In this document: positions 24,739 to 35,311 of the stretch, in pieces
Layout of the letters: each line of letters starts with the position of its first letter
Position numbering within the stretch: position 1 is the stretch's first letter
Source of the DNA: Petunia secreta
Lineage: Eukaryota > Streptophyta > Magnoliopsida > Solanales > Solanaceae
Length of the DNA: 64,000 nucleotides
Direction: 5' to 3'
NCBI GenBank assembly: GCA_029990175.1
Contig: JARKIP010000005.1
Span: 50,705,001-50,769,000, forward strand
Translations under genes and position numbers: made by a program
Notes under the pieces: model-generated
The model's database searches: none
Told to the model about the DNA's origin: nothing
Seen by the model: only the letters and a program-made list of their open reading frames with translations

Positions 24739-25023
24739 GGAGCGGAATCCTCCTGCTCCGGGGGCGGAATCCTCCTACCCTCAATATGATGCAATGGAGC
24801 GGAATCCTCCCGCTCCGAGGGCGGAATCCTCCTACCCTCAATATGATGCAATGGAGCGGAATCCTCCTGCTCCGAGGGCGGAATCCTCCTACCCTCAATA
24901 TGATGCAATGGAGCGGAATCCTCCTGCTCCGAGGGCGGAATCCTCCTACCCGCAATATGATGCAATGGAGCGGAATCCTCCTGCTCCGAGGGCGGAATCC
25001 TCCTACCCTCAATATAATGCAAT
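24739..25023. repeat. 57-bp tandem repeat, 5 copies, in split E2 LTR
   Basis: Units start at 24739, 24796, 24853, 24910 and 24967. They are the same unit as in the sister LTR, which has only three. Copy number changed after insertion of E2. Confidence 0.95.
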
Positions 25024-25274
25024 GTAATGCATATGAATGCAATATGGTTCAATAATAACCCATCATCAGCTCGGGACTCTCATCGACAACCGGGAAGTAG
25101 ATGCGAACTCACAGCCAGAGTAAAATGCTCAGATCCTCAATGCAATACCAACAACAGGACATAACATATAACATATAATATATAATATAAATCCAAAGCT
25201 AAGGCGTAATGAGTACGCCTATCGGCAGCTACACACGTAAGGAATACGTGGTAGAAAATCCATGAGGCCAGGAT

Positions 25275-26097
25275 TGATAAGACCCAAACCCCCTCAAGAC
25301 CGTTCACTCGGAGTCAAGCCAAGTTGATCCAAGATACCCATCTTCACTTGATATGGAAGGGTATGGAAGAAGGCCCCAAGAGCGACTTGAAGGTCATGCT
25401 TTGGTGTGCCATGGATGGAGGACCCGCTAGGGCGATTGGTGAGGCTCAAGAGGCACAAAATGAGACATCCCAAGGGGCTTCAGAACAAGGCGGAGCGCCT
25501 CCTAGCTGAGGCGGGGCGCCTCCCAAAATCCAGAGAACTAGAAGTCAGGAGGCGGAGCGCCTCAGCATAAGAGGCGGAGCGCCTCAGGAAATCCAGAGGC
25601 CTGCAAGTCACTAGGCGGCCGCCTCCCCACCCTAGGCGGACCGCCTCCCCCTGTGACCCACATGCGGGATTTTAATTACTTTTGTTTGACTTCCAATTAT
25701 AGCCCTGCGTGGCCTTATTTGTTTTAAGCCCACTTTGGGGGTATTATAGACCTTTTATTAGACCTAAGTGAAGCCTATAAATACTTCACTTAGCCTCTTC
25801 AAATCATTAGCTAACTTTGATGATTGAACAAACACTTGTGTTGAGAGTTGAACTCTTTGATTGAATGAATGAAACCTTGATGGGACTTGTTCTTCCTCTA
25901 GCGGATCTAGATGAATTCCAATCCCCCCGATCATTCTACTTGCGTGCTCACGTTAGCTCGAGGGTAGTTGCCTAGTGTAGGTGTTCTTGTCATTCTCTCG
26001 GGGTGTAACGGAACAAGTTCTCCGTTGCTACTTGAGATTATCGTACGAGTTACGTCTCGCTTTTATCTTTTACTTTTCCGCATATTGATTCTTATCA
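25275..26097 (+). repeat. E4 5' LTR
   Basis: The 823-bp LTR carries six AGGCG...CGCCT palindromes at 25488-25646 and a TATA box CTATAAATAC at 25775-25784. The U5 portion is related to E3 and E5. Confidence 0.9.
25488..25646. repeat. AGGCGNNNCGCCT palindrome cluster in E4 U3
   Basis: Copies lie at 25488-25500, 25509-25521, 25550-25562, 25572-25584, 25613-25624 and 25634-25646. Arms AGGCG and CGCCT are kept while the centre varies (GAG, GGG, GC, GAC). Confidence 0.93.
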
Positions 26098-26100
26098 TCT

Positions 26101-26112
26101 TGGTATCAGAGC
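26101..26112 (+). promoter_or_regulatory. E4 primer binding site (tRNA-iMet)
   Basis: TGGTATCAGAGC lies three bases after the 5' LTR. Confidence 0.92.
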
Positions 26113-27341
26113 AAGGCTCGGGTTTTGTTTCTACAAACCCCCGACCCTTGATTCTTCGTGCCTAGGTTAGTTTCGACTTTAGGTTCTTGTTTGTTGTTAT
26201 TAAAAGAAGAAAACTACAAAAAAATTGAAAAATTGAAAATCTAAAAAAAAAAAAAAATTGGTGTAACTTGTTGGTTTGAATGATTCATGATATGGGTGTT
26301 CTAGATTATTGATCGTGGTTGAAATCCCGTTGTTTGGATACCAAAAACACTTGGATTGGTGAAGATTGAAAAATCGAAACCCCAAAACCCCTTAAACCCT
26401 TGATGAACTTGTTCTTGATGATTTTAGATTGATTCTTGGGTTGAATTGAAGTTGGATTGAGAACTTGATATTGGAGTTTGGTCCTTGTGTGATTCCTGTT
26501 CGTTTGGTACCTTAAACACCCAATTTGGAGTTGTATTGCATGAATTGAAAATTTGAAACCCTATGAAAATTTGAAAATTTTGAAACCCTAGCTTTGAAGA
26601 TGATGATCATGGTGGATTGTTTGATTTCGATTGGGGTTTGATAAAAGTTGTTGGGGTTTGATCTTTGTGACTAATACAACATTGGGGTACCTTTGAATTG
26701 CTAAAACAACGCTTGATTAGTTGGATTGTTTGTTGAAAAACCAACAAAACACGAAGTGAACTGTGCTGGAACACAGCAGGAGGCGGAGCGCCTCCCACTG
26801 GTGAGCTTGCAGGATCTGTCTGAGGCGGAGCGCCTCCCTGAGAAGGCGGAGCGCCTCCCACCTGCACCCTGCACTGGGCGGTCGCCTCCTATCCTGAGGC
26901 GGGGCGCCTACTTCCTGAAGGTTGGGAATTGGGTAGTTTCTTCTAGGATTCCTTGTTTTGTTGTTTGCATTGCTTCTAATTAGTACTATTAGAGTATAAT
27001 CCTACTTGATTAGTACTAATTACTTCGAGCTGCTAGGATCATCGTGCCTTAGAAAGGAGACTAGAATTCAAAGAAGATTCGTAGTTTCTTTTGATTCAAG
27101 TCCTTTACTTCAAAGTGCCTAGCGTTCATCGAGTCCCATTAACTCCACTCACCCCGGAGTGTGCTTGACTCGTGAATAGTTTTGGTTGAGTAGAGGGATT
27201 GTTAGCCATCTACGGGAAGCTTTGGAACTACAAGTCGAGTGAAATATCCACCGCCACCCAAAAGAGTGATCCGAGTGAACACAAGTGAGGGAGCGAGTGA
27301 GGTGTTTTAACTAACTCTTGTTTCTTTTCTTTGTAGGTACA
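26113..27341 (+). other. E4 leader with second palindrome cluster
   Basis: This untranslated leader of about 1.2 kb holds AGGCG...CGCCT palindromes at 26781-26793, 26823-26835, 26844-26856 and 26897-26909, and a variant near 26876. A pyrimidine tract ending GTAG at 27336 precedes the gag ATG at 27342. Confidence 0.65.
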
Positions 27342-28607
27342 ATGGCCAACGAAGGTCAAGATTTCATTAAGGAGGCCTTGGCTAATCTTCTTGCCAAGAT
27401 GGACCTTATGAACCAAAGGATTGATTCTCTTGAAAAGGGAGCCTCGAGTACTCAAGGAGAACATGGGACCCCGAGTGTCCAAAATGAGAAAAGGACCCCG
27501 AGTGTCCAAATTGAAACCGGAGAGGGCTCAAATAGTCCTACCTTTACCCCGGAACAAGTTGTTGAATTGCTTAACCAACAACGGGTAAAGGAGGATCGTG
27601 AGAGGATTGATCAAGTGTTGGGCAACACCCAACGAACGGGCATTCCCCGTATTTTAGACAACCCCCAAAGAGACATTCCACTTCCAAGACCCGTCCGCAA
27701 TGTCCAAGCTCTTGAGCAACCCGTTGAAGCTCAAGAAGGGGAGGAAGCCGAGTATGATGATGAGGCTTATGGGTATGATGATCACTTTCAACCGAGACGA
27801 GGTATGAATTGGGGTCGAAATGTGGATCGGGGTAGAGGCCGAGGTCGAGGGCCACCCTTAGGATATGGAGGGAGGAATGCGAGGAGGGACTATGTTGCTT
27901 ATGATGATCACTATGGAGGCCAACCGGAGCCATTCCAAGGGGGTCGTGATAACAACAACTATCTTAATAGTGTGAAGCTCACTATTCCTTCTTTCAAAGG
28001 AAGTAGTGACCCGGTGGAGTACATTGGTTGGAAATTGGCTATGGAGCGTATCTTTGACACCAATGATATGCCCGAAGTGAAGAAGACCAAGTATGCAATA
28101 TCCTCCTTTGAATCTTTTGCTTCTACTTGGTGGGAGTCGGTGAAGAGAAATAGAAGGAGGACGGGTATGGCTATTAATCTTACTTGGGAAGAGTTGATCC
28201 GTGTGATGGATGAGAAGTACTTGACTAGCCAATACCGGTGAACAACAAAGGCGTCTATATGAGTTGAAGCAAGGTTACAAATCGGTTGGTGAATACTTCA
28301 ATGAATTTGAGCAAATCCGAATGATCCTTGACTTAGATGATGAAGACAATGAGACGGCCATGATCCGTTTCAAAGGGGCTTGAACCGAGACATAGCTTCA
28401 CAATTGAAGTTCCACAAATATGATGATCATTACAAGCTATGTGAAGATGCGGTCGAGGCCGAGAAATGGCTCAAAGAGGAGAAATCCCTTCGCTACAAGG
28501 GTAGCACTACTACTCCAACAAGCAAACCAAAGGATTGAAAGCCTCCTACTACAAATGCAAGGTTCCCAAGTGCAAGTGGAACAAGTGGTACAAATGCTAC
28601 CAAGGAT
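27342..28607 (+). pseudogene. E4 gag, frameshifted
   Basis: ATG 27342 opens a frame clean to 28241. It has a coiled N-terminus, an acidic and RG-rich middle (GRGRGRG) and a capsid region with FKGSSDPVEYIGW and ASTWWESVKR. After the TGA at 28239-28241, homology continues in other frames with at least two shifts up to about 28600. The Gag end with zinc knuckle C-x2-C-x4-H-x4-C (near 28695-28737) lies in the next open frame. E5 carries the same domain order. Confidence 0.85.
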
Positions 28608-31600
28608 GTGAAAAATCCATATGAGAAGAACACACCTAATGTGGGAGGTAACTCTAAAACTCAATTACATGCTCCTACTTCTTCTTCAATGCAATGCCAC
28701 AAGTGCAAGGGCTATGGTCACTTTGCTAGGGAATGTCCTACAAAGAGGACCATGATTGTTGTTGGTAATGATGCATATGAGAAAGAGAGTGAATCGGAAG
28801 ATGAGGGAGTAGAGGGAGTAGAGGGAGATGAGGGAGTAGAGGAGGATGATTTGCTTGATGACACGGGGGAGGAGGAGGATCCTCATACTTTCTTGGTTGT
28901 GAGAAGGAGCCTAGGGGCTATGATTGTGGAAGATAGTGAAACCTTGCAAAGGGAAAATCTATTCCATGCTAGGTGCCGGGTCAAAGATGTTGTTTGCTCT
29001 ATGATAATTGATTCCGGGAGTTGTGCGAATGTAGTGAGTCAATCACTTGTGTCTCAATTGAAGTTGACTACCATGAAGCATCCTAAACCCTACCGGCTAC
29101 AATGGCTAAGCGAATGTGGGGAGCTTAAAGTAGTAAAGCAAGTGATGATTCGATTCAAAATGAGGAGTTATGTAGATGAGCATTTGTTTGACGTTGTGCC
29201 CATGCAAGCGTGCCACCTACTCTTAGGGAGGCCTTGGCAATTCGATAGGCAAGTGGTGCATGACGGTCGTGTCAATACTTACACGGTCAAACATGAAGGG
29301 AAGAGATATGTGCTTAAACCTCTCACTCCTAAGCAAGTGAGTGAGGACTACAAGAAGATGAAGGAGTTGAGGGAAGTGGCAAAGGCTAAGTCGGTGGTGA
29401 AGACTAGTCCTTTAGCCGAAAGTGTGGTGGCAATCCCACCATCTTCCACCGGTGGCATTTGTGCCATGATGCAACCGGGCGAGATCTTAAGAGGAAATGA
29501 TGGCACCAAGTTTCTCCTATGCCTAGTGCACAAAGGTATGATCCTTAACTCTAATTGTGAATTTTCTTCTAGTCCTTTGCCTAGTGCTTTAAAAAATGTT
29601 TTGGAGAACTTCGGGGACATGTTCCCGGATGAGATGCCCGATGGCTTACCTTCCTTGAGGGGTATAGAACATCAAATCGACTTTATTCCGGGCTCTCAAA
29701 TCCCAAATAAACCGGCCTATAGAAGCAATCCCGAGGATACAAGGGAGTTGCAAAAACAAGTTGATGACTTGCTTTCCAAAGGCTTGGTAAGGGAGAGTTT
29801 GAGTCCTTGTGCCGTTCCGGTCATTCTTGTCCCAAAGAAGGACGGCACTTGGCGAATGTGCGTAGATTGCCGAGCCGTGAATAAGATAACGGTCAAGTAC
29901 CGTCACCCTATTCCCCGGCTTGATGACATGTTGGATGAATTGAGTGGGTCGTGTGTCTTTTCCAAAATCGACCTTAGGTCCGGTTACCATCAAATCCGGA
30001 TGAAACCCGGGGATGAATGGAAAACCGCATTCAAGACCAAATTCGGTCTCTATGAATGGTTGGTAATGCCCTTCGGGCTTTCAAATGCACCTAGCACTTT
30101 CATGCGACTCATGAACCATGTCTTGAAATCTTTTATCAACAAGTTTGTCGTTGTCTATTTTGATGATATCTTGATCTATAGTAAGACAATTGATGAACAT
30201 GTGGACCACCTTAGGCAAGTGCTTGAAGCTTTGAGAGCCGAAAAGCTCTATGCTAATTTCAAAAAGTGTGCCTTTGGTGTGGAGAAGGTTGTCTTCCTTG
30301 GGTTTGTTGTGAGTGCCCAAGGAGTGGAGGCGGATGAGTCTAAGGTAGAGGCCATTCGTGATTGGCCTACTCCTACTACCGTGACTCAAGTGAGGAGCTT
30401 TCATGGTCTTGCTAGTTTTTATAGACGCTTTGTGAAAGATTTTAGCTCCATCACCGCTCCACTCACCGAATTGGTGAAGAAAGACCAACCCTTTGTTTGG
30501 GGAGAGCCTCAAGAAAAGGCCTTCCAAGAATTGAAAAGTAGGTTAAGTACCGCTCCCCAATTGCAATTGCCCAACTTTGGAAAGGCATTTGAGGTTGAAT
30601 GTGATGCCTCGGGGGTGGGAATTGGTGGTGTTTTAATGCAAGATAGCAAAACCATTGCCTACTTTAGTGAAAAGTTGAAAGGGGCCTCATTGAACTATTC
30701 TACATATGACAAGGAATTGTATGCCCTTGTGAGAGCCCTTGCCCATTGGCAACATTAGTTGTGGCCTAGAGAGTTTGTGATCAAGAGTGACCATGAGTCA
30801 CTCAAGCATCTAAGAGGCCAAGAGAAGCTCAATAAGAGACATGCCAAGTGGGTTGAATTCATTGAGTCTTTTCCCTACGTTATCCAATACAAGAAAGGGA
30901 AGGACAATGTTGTGGCGGATGCGCTTTCGAGAAAGTTTGCTCTAGCCACCACTCTCACCTCTAAGCTCATGGGTTTTGAGAGCATTAAATTGATGTGTGC
31001 TCATGACCCAAAGCTAAAGAGTGTCCATGACACTCTAGAGAAAGGGGAGAGAGTTGACAAATACCAATGGGTTGATGGATATATCTTAAAAAATGGTAGG
31101 GTGTGCATACCGGAGTCCTCTTGGAGAGAGTTGCTTGTGCACGAGGCACATTGCGGGGGACTCATGGGACATTTTGGCACAAGAAAGACCTTAGCCATTC
31201 TTCAAGAACAATTCTATTGGCCAAAGATGAGGGTGCATGTGGAAAAGTTTTGCACTAATTGCCTTGAGTGCAAACGTGCGAAATCTAAAGCCCACCCTCA
31301 TGGGTTGTATACCCCTCTCCCCGTACCTACTAGTCCATGGTTGGATATCTCAATGGATTTTGTGATGGGATTACCAAGGACTAGGGGGGGCCATGATAGC
31401 ATTTATGTTGTTGTGGATAGGTTCTCCAAAATGACTCATTTCATTCCGTGCAAGAAATGTGATGATGCACAACATGTGGCAACTTTGTTTATTGAAAATG
31501 TTTTGAAGTTGCATGGTGTGCCTCAAACCATAGTGAGTGATAGGGACACCAAGTTCCTAAGTCATTTTTGGAGGTGTTTATGGGGTGCTTTAGGCACCAA

Positions 31601-32177
31601 GCTCTTGTTCTCCACGTCCCACCACCCCCAAACCGATGGGCAAACGGAAGTGGTAAACCGAACCTTGGGAGCTCTTCTTAGAGCCATGACCCGAGGGAAG
31701 GCCGGGACTTGGATTGATCGTCTACCTCTTATGGAGTTTGCCTACAATCGCACATTGCATAGCATGATAGGCATGACTCCATTCGAGTGTGTTTATGGAT
31801 TTAACCCCTTGATTCCCCTTGATCTAACCCCTTTGCCAAGGGAAATGGTTGTTAATTTTGAAGGTAAAGCTAGAGCCAAGGCTTTGGTTGAGCTCCATGC
31901 AAAGGCAAAGAAGAACTTGGAGGAAGCTTATGCTAAGGTTGCCTCCAAGAAAAACAAAGGCCGCAAGAAGGTGGAACTCAAGAAGGGTGACTATGTGTGG
32001 GTGCACTTCCGGAGAGAAAGGTTTCCAAACCTTAGGAAAGGGAAGTTGGCACCCCGGGGAGATGGCCCATTCCAAGTGCTCTCAAAGATAAACAACAATG
32101 CCTATGTGGTCGACTTGCCAAGTGAGTATCAAGTTTCTAATACTTTCAACGAAATCCTCTCAAGAAGGGGAGGATTA
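28608..32177 (+). pseudogene. E4 pol: protease, RT, RNase H, integrase; one stop and a tail deletion
   Basis: The frame is open at 28608-30758, then TAG, then open at 30759-32180. It contains a zinc knuckle, a retropepsin (D-S-G at 29010-29018), an RT with YFDD (30156-30167), RNase H (ECDASG near 30598), an integrase HHCC finger ([10 protein letters not shown]) and a DDE core ([21 protein letters not shown]). The TAG replaces the Tyr codon seen in E5 (QHYLWPRE), apparently a transversion. Near 32150 about 68 bp present in E5 are missing; this shifts the frame so that the tail reading into the LTR is lost from the main frame. All catalytic motifs persist. Confidence 0.9.
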
Positions 32178-32976
32178 TAAGACCCAAACCCCCTCAAGAC
32201 CATTCACTCGGAGTCAAGCCAAGTTGATCCAAGATACCCATCTTCACTTGATATGGAAGGGTATGGAAGAAGGCCCCAAGAGCGACTTGAAGGTCATGCT
32301 TTGGTGTGCCATGGATGGAGGACCCGCTAGGGCGATTGGTGAGGCTCAAGAGGCACAAAATGAGACATCCCAAGGGGCTTCAGAACAAGGCGGAGCGCCT
32401 CCCAGCTGAGGCGGGGCACCTCCCAAAATCCAGAGAACTAGAAGTCAGGAGGCGGAGCGCCTCAGGAAATCCAGAGGCCTGCAAGTCACTAGGCGGCCGC
32501 CTCCCCACCCTAGGCGGACCGCCTCCCCCTGTGACCCACATGCGGGATTTTAATTACTTTTGTTTGAACTTCCAATTATAGCCCTGCGTGGCCTTATTTG
32601 TTTTAAGCCCACTTTGGGGGTATTTTAGACCTTTTATTAGACCTAAGTGAAGCCTATAAATACTTCACTTAGCCTCTTCAAATCATTAGCTAACTTTGAT
32701 GATTGAACAAACACTTGTGTTGAGAGTTGAACTCTTTGATTGAATGAATGAAACCTTGATGGGACTTGTTCTTCATCTAGCGGATCTAGATGAATTCCAA
32801 TCCCCCCGATCATTCTACTTGCGTGCTCACGTTAGCTCGAGGGTAGTTGCCTAGTGTAGGTGTTCTTGTCATTCTCTCGGGGTGTAACGGAACAAGTTCT
32901 CCGTTGCTACTTGAGATTATCGTACGAGTTACGTCTCGCTTTTATCTTTTACTTTTCCGCATATTGATTCTTATCA
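32175..32976 (+). repeat. E4 second LTR
   Basis: This 802-bp partner of 25275-26097 lacks 22 bp, one palindrome plus spacer, and has about eight other changes. TATA box at 32654-32663. The purine tract AAGAAGGGGAGGA lies at 32162-32174. Confidence 0.9.
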
Positions 32977-33572
32977 TCTTGGTATCAGAGCAAGGCACAG
33001 GTTTTGTTTCTACAAACCCCCGACCCTTGATTCTTCGTGCCTAGGTTAGTTTCGACTTTAGGTTCTTGTTTGTTGTTATTAAAAGAAGAAAACTACAAAA
33101 AAAATTGAAAAATTGAAAATCTAAAAAAAAAAAAAAAAAATTTGGTGTAACTTGTTGGTTTGAATGATTCATGATATGGGTGTTATAGATTCTTGATCGT
33201 GGTTGAAATCCCGTTGTTTGGATACCAAAAACACTTGGATTGGTGTAGATTGAAAAATCGAAACCCCAAAACCCCTTAAACCCTTGATGAACTTGTTCTT
33301 GATGATTTTAGATTGATTCTTGGGTTGAATTGAAGTTGGATTGAGAACTTGATATTGGGGTTTGGTCCTTGTGTGATTCCTGTTCTTTTGGTACCTTAAA
33401 CACCCAATTTGGAGTTGTATTGCATGAATTGAAAATTTGAAACCCTATGAAAATTTGAAAATTTTGAAACCCTAGCTTTGAAGATGATGATCATGGTGGA
33501 TTGTTTGATTTCGATTGGGGTTTGATAAAAGTTGTTGGGGTTTGATCTTTGTGACTAATACAACATTGGGGT
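32977..33572 (+). repeat. Truncated second E4 leader after the LTR
   Basis: A second TGGTATCAGAGC (32980-32991) and leader sequence matching 26098-26698 follow the LTR directly. It is cut at 33572 by E2 LTR sequence. Confidence 0.88.
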
Positions 33573-34581
33573 CAAAGCTTCACTCCTCACATCTTAGGGC
33601 AATCCGGTTAGGAACCTGGTACCCTATTCTCATACGCAATAACAGGCCAGGCCTATATACAGGGTTTAAGATCACATAACCAAACCCCAAATAATTTACA
33701 TTTATATGTTGTCCATAACTCACTGAGTACGAATATATAATCAATTCCGTTATCGGGGTCCATTTGACGCTTTAAACTATTAATTGAACTTATTAAAATG
33801 ATGTCTAATATTCCAAGTTTTACCGTTAAAACATATTCAAACACACGTAGTAAACTCAAATAATATATTAGGATCATTACCTGAATGTTCCAGGGTGAAA
33901 ATTCTACTTTTCTCCGGCCCCTTTTTTTATTTTCTGGCATTTTTCGTATTGTTTTCTACTGATGTACTCGTGTTTCTCTCTGTTTGTGTTCGTTGAAATG
34001 TATTTCTGCTAAGGGATTAGCTTCACCGACTTATTAGTCACTTCTTGTCTTTTCTTTCTTTTCTTTTCTTTTCCTTTTATTTTGTTTTCTTTTCGTAACG
34101 AAAATCAAAATAGTACCTTACGATATTCGAAATAATTCCAACTTTTCCATACCAGTTATACAAAATATATGTAACATATACTCGCAAAGGCGGATCTCAA
34201 ATTGGACTCCCGAAACTCAAGATGCGAATTTAAATAGAAAAAGTCAAATTATTTAACTTTTGGCATTTTAGCGGAAACTAACCGAACAACATCGAAATTC
34301 ACTTTCGAAAGTTCACAAAGGTCATAAATAATCATACGAATCCAACGGCGCTTTCAGATTTCGAATCAGAGTTCATTCGGCAAAACCGAGCTCGAAAATC
34401 TCTTTTTAATATTTATCGCCAATAAAAACTGAAACCTTCTTCCGATGCCTACCAAACGAGGTCTGATTTAGCTCAAATTTTACAGACAGGTCCTAATGGA
34501 CATTACGAATATTTTAAAATTATCGACACGCCAATTGGAGTCCTAACTTCCGAAACCACTGACCGAGGTCGTTTCACTCTG

Positions 34582-34918
34582 GGAGGAAGAATATAGTCGA
34601 TAGTCCAAACTACTCAGGTTGCTTTAAGTGTTTCAAGAAGGATCATGCAGTGATGGATTGTCCAATGCAGGAAGTTGAGTGGATGAAGAACATAGCAACA
34701 TAGGAGAAGGACACTTCCAAAGAAAAGGACAAGGACAAAAAGAAGTTCAGACGCCCTCCGAACTTCAGAGCTGAAAAAAGAAAGAAGAAGGAAGCCTTCT
34801 GCGCAACTTCAGGACCAACTGATAGTGAATCTGATGAACGAAAGAAGTCAGATGATGAATCACCACTAGCACTGATAGGGTTAACAGATGAAAGCTCAAA
34901 AGAGTCTGGTCCGTTTTA
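34582..34918 (+). pseudogene. Copia gag, zinc-knuckle part
   Basis: This continues the gag frame interrupted at 12133. It has a CCHC knuckle CFKCFKKDHAVMDCP followed by a Lys-rich then acidic stretch (SDERKKSDDE). A TAG near 34701 breaks the frame. Confidence 0.75.
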
Positions 34919-35311
34919 AATCAGGGCAGGAAGAAATCTTTTCAGGCCTCTATTGTATGAAGGGCTCAACTACAAGATATGGAAAAAAGAGAAGAAAGTG
35001 TTTCTTTAGGCTATGGACTACAATCTCTGGTTGATAGTGAAAAGAGGACCCCATGTACGTATGAAGAGAACTGCAAATGGATCCTTGGTTCCAAAGCTGG
35101 TAGAGGAATTAGATCCATAAGACTTGGATTGGCTTCAAGCAAACACCAAGGCTATGCTCACACTTAAAAATGGAATGACTTTTTATGTCCTGGCAAAGGT
35201 AATTGAATGCAAATCTGCCAAGGAAATATGGGAGAAACTGAAGGAGATCTACAACGGAGATAGTCAGAAGAAGGAAGCTGCTCTCATGTGTCAACACCTT
35301 TTTCCCCAAAC
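34919..35311 (+). pseudogene. Second Copia Gag N-terminal fragment
   Basis: The translation shows YEGLNYKIWKK, MDYNLWLIV and AKEIWEKLKEIYNGD, a Gag N-terminal region similar in plan to 11330-11700 but distinct in sequence. It follows the zinc knuckle, where the C-terminal Gag region is expected. It may come from another Copia element by recombination. Confidence 0.6.

Larger units (their letters stand above)
25275..33572 (+). mobile_element. E4: Ty3 element with head-to-tail leader remnant
   Basis: The order is LTR (25275-26097), leader, gag, pol, LTR (32175-32976), then a second primer site and about 595 bp of leader ending at 33572. The second leader repeats 26098-26698 and stops where E2 LTR resumes. 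No target duplication exists, and 137 bp of E2 LTR are lost at the right junction. This is best explained by recombination between tandem or separate copies followed by deletion. LTR ends are TGATAA...TTATCA; the 3' LTR begins TTATAA. Confidence 0.88.
12134..34576 (-). mobile_element. E2: Tekay/Del-like Ty3 element, mostly non-coding
   Basis: E2 is inserted in the Copia gag with a perfect duplication CTCTG at 12129-12133 and 34577-34581. Terminal motifs are TGACACGACC and, inverted at the far end, TGAAACGACC. The primer site at 18538-18549 and purine tract at 14458-14470 both put it on the minus strand. Its LTRs are large (2324 bp for the uninterrupted copy). The internal region of about 4.1 kb keeps only Gag and integrase remnants, so it is non-autonomous or decayed. 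Its second LTR is split by E3 and E4. Confidence 0.88.
18552..34576 (-). repeat. E2 5' LTR, split in three pieces
   Basis: Homology to 12134-14457 is found at 18552-18592, then 24021-25274, then about 33573-34576. E3 separates the first two pieces and E4 the last two. About 137 bp of LTR (equivalent to 13319-13455) are missing at the E4 junction. Confidence 0.87.

Noticed and set aside
24726..25055. Repetitive proteins encoded by long ORFs in several frames and both strands across the 57-bp repeats
   Set aside because: The unit length of 57 is a multiple of three, so a stop-free unit gives open frames in any frame and strand. There is no ATG context, and the sister LTR has a different copy number.
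33653..33940. 95-aa minus-strand ORF
   Set aside because: It lies within the E2 LTR. The sister LTR frame is interrupted by an indel, and there is no family resemblance.
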